Shown: positions 1 to 6,138 of the stretch, piece after piece | Layout of the letters: the number at the start of each line of letters is the position of its first letter | Numbering within the stretch: the stretch's first letter is position 1 | The notes under the pieces: generated by a model | What the model saw: only the letters and a program-made list of their open reading frames with translations | What the model was told of the DNA's origin: nothing | Databases searched by the model: none | Program-made: the position numbers and the translations under genes | NCBI GenBank assembly: GCA_023251275.1 | Contig: JAHEZC010000159.1 | Location: 1-6,451, forward strand | Length of the DNA stretch: 6,451 nucleotides | Reading direction: 5' to 3' | Source: Parafilimonas sp. | GTDB taxonomy: Bacteria > Bacteroidota > Bacteroidia > Chitinophagales > Chitinophagaceae

Positions 1-556
1 TTTTTTCTGCTTTCTTCAGATCACTTCCTTCCGGGGCAATGATGAGGTTTTCTTTCGTCATCACTTCTTTTATTTTGCGCTTCTTATCATATTCAAACCG
101 AAGGTCACGGTTGGTTAATATCCCGACGAGCCTGGCGCTGTTATCAACGATAGGGATACCGCCAATCTTGTTTTCTTTCATCAGGCGTAATGCATCGCCG
201 ATAGTAGCGTCATCATGCAAAGTAATGGGATCAATGATCATTCCGCTTTCACTGCGCTTTACTTTGCGCACCTGCTCCGCCTGTTTTTCTATACTCATGT
301 TTTTGTGCAGAATACCGAGGCCTCCTTCCCTCGCCAGGGCAATCGCAAGGGTAGTTTCTGTTACTGTATCCATAGCAGCCGAAAGAATAGGAATATTAAG
401 TGTAATACTCTTCGTCAATTGCGAGCAGAGATTGACTTCACGGGGAAGAACGGCGCTGAAAGCGGGCATCAGAAGTACATCATCGAAGGTGAGGCCTTCG
501 CCAAAAAATTTTTTACTGACTGTCTTGTTGCGGGGGGAATTGATTAGTGTTGCCAT
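1..556 (-). CDS. guaB: IMP dehydrogenase, N-terminal part (cut by left window edge)
   Basis: IMP dehydrogenase oxidises IMP to XMP with NAD+, the committed step of guanine nucleotide synthesis in the cytoplasm. The minus strand stays open from an ATG at 556-554 to the window edge and gives 185 residues. Seen directly: FDDVLL at residues 24-29 followed by [13 protein letters not shown] around 59-67, and [12 protein letters not shown] around 76-87, all hallmarks of the start of the TIM barrel. A CBS domain follows (about 105-160, with GGIPIVD and [12 protein letters not shown]), and a second begins at EVMTKENL (164 on). The catalytic cysteine loop and the rest of the barrel lie outside the window. 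The first ATG is chosen because FDDVLL normally lies 10-30 residues from the start and a promoter-like site sits immediately upstream. The gene is divergent from the Uma2 gene. The family assignment is essentially certain; full length cannot be judged. Confidence 0.97.
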   Translation of the reverse strand, partial: MATLINSPRNKTVSKKFFGEGLTFDDVLLMPAFSAVLPREVNLCSQLTKSITLNIPILSAAMDTVTETTLAIALAREGGLGILHKNMSIEKQAEQVRKVKRSESGMIIDPITLHDDATIGDALRLMKENKIGGIPIVDNSARLVGILTNRDLRFEYDKKRKIKEVMTKENLIIAPEGSDLKKAEK

Positions 557-559
557 GTG

Positions 560-592
560 CAAAGATATATCAGCAGAATAATACGAGGCAAA
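560..592 (-). promoter_or_regulatory. Bacteroidota-type promoter for guaB
   Basis: Read on the minus strand, TTTG (592-589) and TATCTTTG (567-560) are separated by 21 bp, matching the Bacteroidota -33 TTTG and -7 TAnnTTTG consensus. The -7 element ends only 3 bp before the guaB ATG. Transcription would therefore start at or within a few bases of the start codon, giving a leaderless or nearly leaderless mRNA. This is a motif match, not a mapped start. Confidence 0.6.
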
Positions 593-605
593 TTTTGATT
601 GAAGG

Positions 606-636
606 TTGATGAATATGGGTAAATTGTGTAAATTTG
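606..636 (+). promoter_or_regulatory. Bacteroidota-type promoter for the Uma2 gene
   Basis: TTG (606-608) and TAAATTTG (629-636) are separated by 20 bp, fitting the TTG/TAnnTTTG pattern. The expected start lies near 641-644, leaving a leader of about 10 bases before the ATG at 653. It sits back to back with the guaB promoter, whose -33 element ends at 592, so the two polymerase sites would adjoin or overlap. Confidence 0.45.
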
Positions 637-652
637 AAGAAAGCGATAAAGC

Positions 653-1270
653 ATGCAACTTATAGAAAGCCGGAAACGGGTTCGCAGAAAGAAAATTCCT
701 GATTCTTTGATTTATGAAATAATGGACGGGAAGCCACTTTATTATAAAGGTTATAAAAAAGTATTGCAAAAACAGCTAAATACTGAAGGAGTTATGGGAA
801 GCAGCACTCTTCATGCGCTTATATTGGAGTATATACTTCGTATTTTATATAAAGCAGATAAAACTAATGCTTTCAGAATTTTTTCCGGCGAATTAGGGCA
901 GCATCTTGATATAAATAATAATCTTTCCGGTGATATCTTAGTGTATGGTATTGGAATGATGCCGATAGAAAAAATTTCAACACATTATGCTGATGTACCT
1001 GCACTGTTACAGATCGAAATTGATATTCATGCTGAACTCGAAGATTTTAAAGATACTGCTTATATAAAAAAGAAAACTCAAAAACTGCTTGATTTTGGTA
1101 CGCAAAAAATTATCTGGATATTCTCATCTACACAACAGGTAATGGTTGCAGAAAAAAATAAAGATTGGTTATGGATTGACTGGAATAAAGACATACAAAT
1201 ATGGAAAGATGAGCATTTTAATGTTGGTGAATACCTGAAGCAACAAGGAGTGAAAGTTGAAGAAGATTAA
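653..1270 (+). CDS. Uma2 family (DUF820) putative PD-(D/E)XK endonuclease
   Basis: The 205-residue protein matches the Bacteroidota subgroup of the Uma2/DUF820 family, which has a restriction-endonuclease-like fold. Seen: an N-terminal [14 protein letters not shown] (21-34), MGSS (48-51) before a helix, then SGDILVY (92-98), LQIEID (119-124) and [10 protein letters not shown] (140-149) leading into IIWIF. By family pattern D94, E122 and K141 would be the metal-binding and catalytic D...E...K set. That all three are present suggests an intact active site, but family members are mostly untested and their biological role is unknown. There is no signal peptide or membrane segment, so it is probably cytoplasmic. 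The start at 653 follows a promoter-like site. The gene is AT-rich: 721-780 is about 30% GC by hand count, against about 55% for 301-360 in guaB. It ends 7 bp before the convergent dprA. A lone accessory gene between two housekeeping genes fits lateral gain, which is inference. Confidence 0.85.
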   Translation: MQLIESRKRVRRKKIPDSLIYEIMDGKPLYYKGYKKVLQKQLNTEGVMGSSTLHALILEYILRILYKADKTNAFRIFSGELGQHLDINNNLSGDILVYGIGMMPIEKISTHYADVPALLQIEIDIHAELEDFKDTAYIKKKTQKLLDFGTQKIIWIFSSTQQVMVAEKNKDWLWIDWNKDIQIWKDEHFNVGEYLKQQGVKVEED

Positions 1271-1277
1271 TTTCATT

Positions 1278-2375
1278 TTAATTCAGCTTATACATTTTCC
1301 CCGGCAGGCTCACAACTGCATTTTGCAATTCAAGGTTTAGAATAGACGCTGCAATGGAGCTGCTGCTCAAGCCACTTTTCAGATACAATTCATCAATGTG
1401 TACTGCTTCTTTTTGTTTCAGAATATTTACAATCACTTTCTCATCATCATTCAGATTAAGGAACAGTTCTTTCTGAATTTTCGGTTTCGGTTTTTTTGGC
1501 TGCCAGTTCATCATTTCACTTAATTGGCTTGCATCAGTGAGTAAAACTGCCTTATTGTTTTTAATGAGATGGTTGCATCCGGTACTTTTGTTGTCAGTCG
1601 TTTTACCGGGAAATGCAAAGACGTCACGATTATAATTATTGGCCAGTTCTGCCGTGATCATGCTGCCGCCTTTTACAGCAGTTTCAATTACAATGGCAGC
1701 ATCAGCGAGGCCTGCTACTATCCTGTTTCGTTTGGGAAAATTGTGCTTATCGGGTTTTGTATTTTTCATCAATTCTGTGAGTAAACCACCCTGCTGTACT
1801 ATTTCTTTGGCAAGTGCTTTATGCTGCGATGGATAAATGGTATCAAGTCCATGTGCAAGTACGGCGATTGTCTGCAGTTCATGCTGAAGTGCAGCTTTAT
1901 GCGCAATTGCATCTATGCCGAAAGCCAAACCGCTTACAACAATCACATTGTGTTCTTTTAAATCTGCAATTAATTTTTCCGTTACAAGCTTACCATAATC
2001 TGTATTACTGCGCGTACCAATGATGCTGATGATCTTCGTGGCATTCAGATCAGCGGTTCCTCTGTAAAACAAAATCGTGGGGGCATCGTAGCAATGCAGC
2101 AACCGCCGCGGATAATTTTTATCAGTAAGAAAAAGCGGCACAATTTTATATTTTTCAATGAATAAAATCTCTTCTTCTGCGACTGGAAAATCAGTAAATT
2201 TTTTTATCGCAGCAGCTCTTATTTCTCCGATGTTTTCAATATTCCCCAACTCTTTTCTTTTCGCTTTAAATATATTCTCCGCACTGCCAAAATGTTCTAT
2301 TAGAACTTTTGCCTGCACCGAACCGATATTCGGAACAAGTGTAAGTGCGATTTGATATAGTAAGTCATTTGTCAT
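1278..2375 (-). CDS. dprA: DNA-processing protein DprA
   Basis: DprA (Smf) binds incoming single-stranded DNA in the cytoplasm during natural transformation and loads RecA onto it; it is also conserved in species not known to be transformable. The 365-residue protein is complete. Seen: an N-terminal helix-hairpin-helix-like segment (VPNIGSVQAKVLIEHFGS, 14-31), then the Rossmann-like DprA core with IGTRSNTDYG (119-128), SGLAFGID (148-155), HGLDTIYPS (175-183), FPKRNRIVAGL (213-223), KGGSMITAELA (235-245), FPG (255-257) and GCNHLIK (266-272). The C-terminal part after about 305 is a winged-helix domain (VHIDELYLKSGLSSSSIAASILNLE region). No core motif is missing, and the length suits the form with both terminal domains. 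The ATG at 2375-2373 is the natural start, with LLYQIALTLVP close behind, but no ribosome-binding site or clear promoter is visible upstream. Instead the start codon lies within a short-repeat array. The gene is convergent with the Uma2 gene. Confidence 0.96.
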   Translation of the reverse strand: MTNDLLYQIALTLVPNIGSVQAKVLIEHFGSAENIFKAKRKELGNIENIGEIRAAAIKKFTDFPVAEEEILFIEKYKIVPLFLTDKNYPRRLLHCYDAPTILFYRGTADLNATKIISIIGTRSNTDYGKLVTEKLIADLKEHNVIVVSGLAFGIDAIAHKAALQHELQTIAVLAHGLDTIYPSQHKALAKEIVQQGGLLTELMKNTKPDKHNFPKRNRIVAGLADAAIVIETAVKGGSMITAELANNYNRDVFAFPGKTTDNKSTGCNHLIKNNKAVLLTDASQLSEMMNWQPKKPKPKIQKELFLNLNDDEKVIVNILKQKEAVHIDELYLKSGLSSSSIAASILNLELQNAVVSLPGKMYKLN

Positions 2376-2436
2376 TGAGCGGTTCGCATTAAAGTCATTG
2401 AGGTATTAAGTTATTAAGTCAATGCGGCATTAAGGG
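2361..2436. repeat. Degenerate short tandem repeats across the dprA start
   Basis: Plus-strand units of 7-9 bases resembling CATTAAGT or CATTGAGGT recur almost head to tail: CATTAAAGT (2387-2395), CATTGAGGT (2396-2404), ATTAAGTT (2405-2412), ATTAAGTC (2413-2420) and CATTAAGGG (2428-2436), with a diverged AATGCGG between the last two. GTCATTGAG occurs twice exactly, at 2371-2379 and 2394-2402; the first copy contains the complement of the dprA ATG. TAAGTCATT at 2361-2369 extends the pattern into dprA codons 3-5. The function is unknown; replication slippage could explain its origin. Confidence 0.55.
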
Positions 2437-2631
2437 ATTGCTGCAAGTTGAAGATACAATTTTAAGCAAAACCAAAAAGATGATTGAAAAATATGACTAA
2501 AGGGGAATGGCAAACCAGCCTTATAATTTTAATATTAAAACCGAGTCATAATGAATTGCTGCAGCAAAACTTATTTTAATCGTAAATTCGATTTGAGAAT
2601 GCTAAAGTGCGTGTTCCTATAATTGTAAAAG
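2437..2631. other. Non-coding gap between dprA and the GAF gene
   Basis: With the repeats at 2376-2436 this makes a 256-bp gap between divergent genes. It holds two perfect palindromes: TTTTAATATTAAAA at 2527-2540 and TTGCTGCAGCAA at 2556-2567. A related TTGCTGCAA lies at 2438-2446, and a promoter-like site for the GAF gene is at 2592-2625. The only short reading frame noticed (28 codons from 2493) has no supporting signal. I see no convincing dprA promoter on the minus strand; the best is TATCTTCA at 2456-2449, which lacks a well-spaced -33 partner. Confidence 0.4.
2592..2625 (+). promoter_or_regulatory. Promoter-like site for the GAF-domain gene
   Basis: TTTG (2592-2595) and TATAATTG (2618-2625) are 22 bp apart. 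The second element has one mismatch to TAnnTTTG. It ends 6 bp before the ATG at 2632, so transcription would start at or next to the start codon, as at guaB. Motif match only. Confidence 0.4.
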
Positions 2632-4989
2632 ATGGAATATTTTAATGATTACCTGCCAAGAACAGTTTTCAGAAGTCGTTTGTCGTTTCAGCCATTGATA
2701 AGAAGATGGAAAAACATTGTGGAGAATAATTCACCTGGTTCACACAGCTTATACGTTTATTTACTTAACAAGGTATCCGCTTACTCCGAACTGCTCCATG
2801 CAATTGATGATTACAAAGTATTGAAACAGCATGAAGAACTGATTGCCGAAATATCAGCTTCACTTTTCCCGATCAGCCTGTCTGAAGATGAAAAACTTTT
2901 TTATGCAGGCATACCCTTTTCAAAAAAAATACTATTTGCTTCGAAGCGCTACCAAAAAAATTTCGTTGATGATGGTATCAGCCATTTTAATGATCGTGAC
3001 ACTGAAGAAAAATTACTGATGGCTAAAATCAGCCTTTCTTACCAGATCATTCTTGAACAATTATACCAAATGGAGACCAGCCGGCAAATTGTTGCTGTGC
3101 TTCCTTTCAGGGATGGACAGAGCGGTTTGGACCGATATATGGAACTGCGGTTTGATGCCGGTTTTGTTGATGTGGTTGTACCTAAAAAAAAATTGCCCTC
3201 TTTGCCCCCAGGTGATTACATGCCCGGTAAGGAAATAAAAAAACCGGAATTTCTCAGAAAGCTGATGCAGCAATTACCATTAGATCAATTTGAGTTTGAA
3301 GGATTAATGCTCGTTTATCTGTCTGATATTACAGAACAGGAATCTGTTAATCAAATTCAGCAGATCACGGGAAACGATGCTGCTTTTACCGACAAAGATC
3401 AAAGAAAGCATTTTCAAAAAATCGCAGGAAGCCTGTTAAGTATTCCCGGCCTTCATTTCGGACTTACAACCTTTTTTACCATTAACCGGCACCTTATTTT
3501 TCCGGAAAGTTTCGAAGAAGGCAGTATCATGTTTCAAAATATTTCTGCAACAGAAGATAAAATCAGGTTGCATCGGAATTTCGGAGAATTATTCAAAAAA
3601 AATCCGAAAAAATATTTACTCATTCCGGATATTACTGAAATCTCATTGACGAATGATCCTGTATTGCAATGCCTGCAATTATCGCCGGGCAAAAGTATCT
3701 TGCTTATCCCTGTTATTAATAAAAATGCCGAGTTAATTGGTATTCTTGAATTGTATGCTGAAACTGCAAATTCTCTGAGCGCTGACCATGTGCACAGGAT
3801 GGAAACTGTTGTCAGCTTATTTGAAACTGCTTTGCAGAAAACCAATGACCAAATCGAAAACCAGGCAAACAGAATTATCAAAGAACAATTTACTGCAGTA
3901 CAGCCGGCAGTAGAATGGAGATTTACCGATGCAGCGATAAATTACATATCAGGATTGCGAAAAGAAGATGACTCTAAAATCGAGCCTATTATCTTTAACC
4001 AGGTCTATCCGTTTTATGCGTCAATAGATATCAGAAATTCTTCAGGCGAGAGAACGCATGCAATCCGCCAGGACCTTGCAGAGCAGTTAAGGCTCGTGTC
4101 GGGTATTGTTACGAGATCCCAACAGCAACTTCCTTACGCGCTGCTCAGGGAGGTTGAAAACCGCATCAATGATTATATTGCCTCGATTGGTCAATTCCTC
4201 ACGGCTGATGATCAGCATACTATCCAGGATTTTTTGCTTGGGGAAGCAACTGAACTTTTAAAATATATTGATGATACAATTCCCGCCGAACATGATGCTG
4301 TTGAAAAATATTTCCGAATAATTGATGGAACTCTTGAAGCAGGTTATTACCATCGCAAAGGCTTTGAAGACAGTATCACTTTTCTGAATGATAAGATTGC
4401 CGGCTTTATTGACCGCGAACAAACTGATGCGCAACGCATTTTTCCCCATTATTATGAAAGATTTGTTACTGATGGCGTTGAATTCAATCTTTATGCGGGT
4501 GAGACCATAACGCCATATAAAAAATTTCATCCATTCTATTTGAAAAATCTGAAACTCTGGCAATTCGGCACATTAGCAAAAGCTGCTCGTCTCACAGAAC
4601 GTTTGAAGCAAAACTTATCGTTGTCACTTCAGACAACACAGCTTTTACTTGTTTATAATCAGCCCATCACCATCCGCTTCAGAACGGCAGAAAGGAAATT
4701 TGATGTGGATGGCGTTCAGAATGTGCATTATGAAATTCTGAAGAAAAGGATTGATAAAGTAAGGATCAAACACACTAATGAAAGGTTAACACAACCGGGA
4801 ACTATTGCCATTGTATATGCACATCCTAAAGATGGTACAGAATACCAGCAGTATATCAGCTATTTTAAAAAACAACAATTGCTTCGCGGCGAGACGGAAA
4901 AATATGATCTGGAAGAATTGCAAGGTGTGAGCGGATTAAAAGCATTGAGAGTAAAAGTAATGCCGGAAGATGAACAGGAAATTGCGTAA
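2632..4989 (+). CDS. GAF domain-containing protein, Bacteroidota family of unknown function
   Basis: This 785-residue protein belongs, by recall of conserved blocks, to a family widespread in Bacteroidota and usually named only as GAF domain-containing. No function is known to me. Seen: a helical N-terminal region (about 1-150) with SRLSFQPLIRRW and IPFSKKILFASKRYQ; a segment with MELRFDAGFVDVVVP (170-184); a GAF-like domain (about 260-405) ending in ILLIPVINKNAELIGILELYAE; a charged helical linker (about 405-420); FTAVQPAVEWRF (420-431); and PIIFNQVYPFYASIDIRNSS (452-471), a highly conserved block. The C-terminal half carries YYHRKGFEDS (572-581), FPHYYERFVTDGVEFNLY (604-621), LLLVYNQPITIRFR (671-684), FDVDGVQNVHYEILKKRIDK (690-709) and LQGVSGLKALRVKVM (763-777). 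There is no signal peptide or membrane helix, so it is probably a soluble cytoplasmic protein. GAF domains commonly bind small ligands, but no ligand can be named here, and no kinase, cyclase, HD or DNA-binding output domain is recognisable. It is probably transcribed alone: the neighbours on both sides are on the other strand. Confidence 0.88.
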   Translation: MEYFNDYLPRTVFRSRLSFQPLIRRWKNIVENNSPGSHSLYVYLLNKVSAYSELLHAIDDYKVLKQHEELIAEISASLFPISLSEDEKLFYAGIPFSKKILFASKRYQKNFVDDGISHFNDRDTEEKLLMAKISLSYQIILEQLYQMETSRQIVAVLPFRDGQSGLDRYMELRFDAGFVDVVVPKKKLPSLPPGDYMPGKEIKKPEFLRKLMQQLPLDQFEFEGLMLVYLSDITEQESVNQIQQITGNDAAFTDKDQRKHFQKIAGSLLSIPGLHFGLTTFFTINRHLIFPESFEEGSIMFQNISATEDKIRLHRNFGELFKKNPKKYLLIPDITEISLTNDPVLQCLQLSPGKSILLIPVINKNAELIGILELYAETANSLSADHVHRMETVVSLFETALQKTNDQIENQANRIIKEQFTAVQPAVEWRFTDAAINYISGLRKEDDSKIEPIIFNQVYPFYASIDIRNSSGERTHAIRQDLAEQLRLVSGIVTRSQQQLPYALLREVENRINDYIASIGQFLTADDQHTIQDFLLGEATELLKYIDDTIPAEHDAVEKYFRIIDGTLEAGYYHRKGFEDSITFLNDKIAGFIDREQTDAQRIFPHYYERFVTDGVEFNLYAGETITPYKKFHPFYLKNLKLWQFGTLAKAARLTERLKQNLSLSLQTTQLLLVYNQPITIRFRTAERKFDVDGVQNVHYEILKKRIDKVRIKHTNERLTQPGTIAIVYAHPKDGTEYQQYISYFKKQQLLRGETEKYDLEELQGVSGLKALRVKVMPEDEQEIA

Positions 4990-5058
4990 ATTTTATGCAT
5001 AACACGCTGCCACTAAAACAAAATGAAAATAAAAACAGCAGATTTTCGAAAAATTATT

Positions 5059-6075
5059 TCAATAATAATCCTGCAAATCATCTATCGCTTTCAGCCGGCC
5101 GGGCTTTTTAGGAGATGGTTCTTTTTGACTGTTCTTTTTTGATTGCTCTGTCAATTTATTTTCATCCGCTTTGCCGCTTGCATCTAATAGCGGTGCAGGC
5201 ACAGGCGCTTCGCCATCATTCAGCTTAAAGGTGAATACTTTGTCCACATGCACCCATTTACCGTTTTGCCATTTGAAACCTTCATAATCGCCATCAGGAA
5301 TGAGTGTGAACTTTTTTTGTGACTCATTGGTTTCACTAATCAGGTGATCAAAGATGATCATATCCATTTCCGGATCATAATTCATGCGCGCCCTTGCATC
5401 TTTTTTGTATTCCAATAAAAAACGGTAAGCAGGCTGTGCAGGTTTAAGACTGTCTTCCGCATAATCAAAATATCTTCCGCCAAATTGAGGATTGCCGTTG
5501 TTATCAAATGTAAGCATATCGAGCCATTTGCGCGTGCTTTCAAAACTATAATCATCATAGCCCAATAATGTGTAATATTTTTTACTCTTAAATTCTTTCA
5601 TGACGATACCATAATAAATAGCGCCAATCCAGTTCGAATTATTTCTTATGGAATCGACAGGATCCTCTGTATATTCAGAAACATCAATGAGGGGAAATAT
5701 TTTTAAAGACCCATCCGCCGTTCTCATTTGCAGGGCGCCATGGTGCCGGTAATAACTTTCATCTCTTTCAAGCTGCCAGGTAAAAATGCGGAACGAACTA
5801 TCGGGCGGATACAGCATAGAAACCGTATTAATTGAATCGAATGGATAATAAAATGAATTCGGAATTTTTAAGGCCCGCACCAGGATTTTCACAAATGCGC
5901 TGTCAGCCTCAAAACGGTTTAAGGGATCCTCTCCAAAAATCATTTTCCGCGCATAAGGAGTTAATGTATCCTCGATATTTTGTAAAAGCTTTAAATCGCT
6001 CCTGGTTATTTTTTGCCCATTTGTTACAATTGTGATACAAAGAAAAGCCAGAATGAAAAGTTTTTTTGCATGCAT
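5059..6075 (-). CDS. Secreted protein of unknown function
   Basis: The 338-residue protein starts with a clear Sec signal peptide: basic MHAKK, hydrophobic LFILAFLCITIV (6-17), then a likely cleavage near TNGQ (18-21). No lipobox cysteine follows, so it is probably periplasmic or exported rather than a lipoprotein. I do not recognise a named domain; similar uncharacterised proteins occur in Bacteroidota. Likely conserved blocks are SSFRIFTWQLERDESYYRHHGALQM (93-117), KYYTLLGYDDYSFESTRKWLDMLTF (166-190) with FGGRYF (198-203), and RFLLEYKKDARARMNYDPEMDMIIFDHL (218-245). PDGDYEGFKWQNGKWVHVDKVF (260-281) follows. After about 288 the tail is a low-complexity stretch rich in Pro, Lys, Asp and Ser, ending DDLQDYY. 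The ATG at 6075-6073 puts the signal peptide at the extreme N terminus. The gene follows the HAD gene on the same strand after 63 bp without a clear promoter, so co-transcription is possible. It converges with the GAF gene across 69 bp. Confidence 0.85.
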   Translation of the reverse strand: MHAKKLFILAFLCITIVTNGQKITRSDLKLLQNIEDTLTPYARKMIFGEDPLNRFEADSAFVKILVRALKIPNSFYYPFDSINTVSMLYPPDSSFRIFTWQLERDESYYRHHGALQMRTADGSLKIFPLIDVSEYTEDPVDSIRNNSNWIGAIYYGIVMKEFKSKKYYTLLGYDDYSFESTRKWLDMLTFDNNGNPQFGGRYFDYAEDSLKPAQPAYRFLLEYKKDARARMNYDPEMDMIIFDHLISETNESQKKFTLIPDGDYEGFKWQNGKWVHVDKVFTFKLNDGEAPVPAPLLDASGKADENKLTEQSKKNSQKEPSPKKPGRLKAIDDLQDYY

Positions 6076-6138
6076 AATGAACCGGAAATTACAATTTAGT
6101 TTACGTTAAAAAATCCGAAATATTGTGTGCCGGAAAAT

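Noticed and set aside
39..581. Long plus-strand open frame of 180 codons opposite guaB
   Set aside because: The opposite strand encodes an unmistakable IMP dehydrogenase N terminus over the same bases; the plus frame has no family features and is antisense shadow.
1266..1282. Inverted repeat ATTAA-N7-TTAAT covering both stop codons of the Uma2 and dprA genes
   Set aside because: A five-pair all-AT stem is too weak to act as a terminator and is likely chance from two TAA stops.
2493..2579. Possible 28-codon plus-strand small gene with a short hydrophobic stretch (SLIILIL)
   Set aside because: No ribosome-binding site or promoter supports it, and a frame this short is expected by chance in such sequence.
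3534..3881. Minus-strand open frame of 115 codons inside the GAF gene
   Set aside because: It lies wholly within the strongly supported 785-codon gene and shows no recognisable motif or promoter.
5094..5112. GC-rich palindrome CCGGCCGG followed by TTTTT, resembling a terminator
   Set aside because: The palindrome has no loop-forming spacer and lies in the coding sequence of the secreted protein (its KKPGRLKA codons), so a terminator call is not supported.
6076..6120. Possible promoter for the secreted-protein gene (TAATTTCC with a distant TTTCG on the minus strand)
   Set aside because: The -7 element has two mismatches and the spacing is too long, so it is not better than chance.
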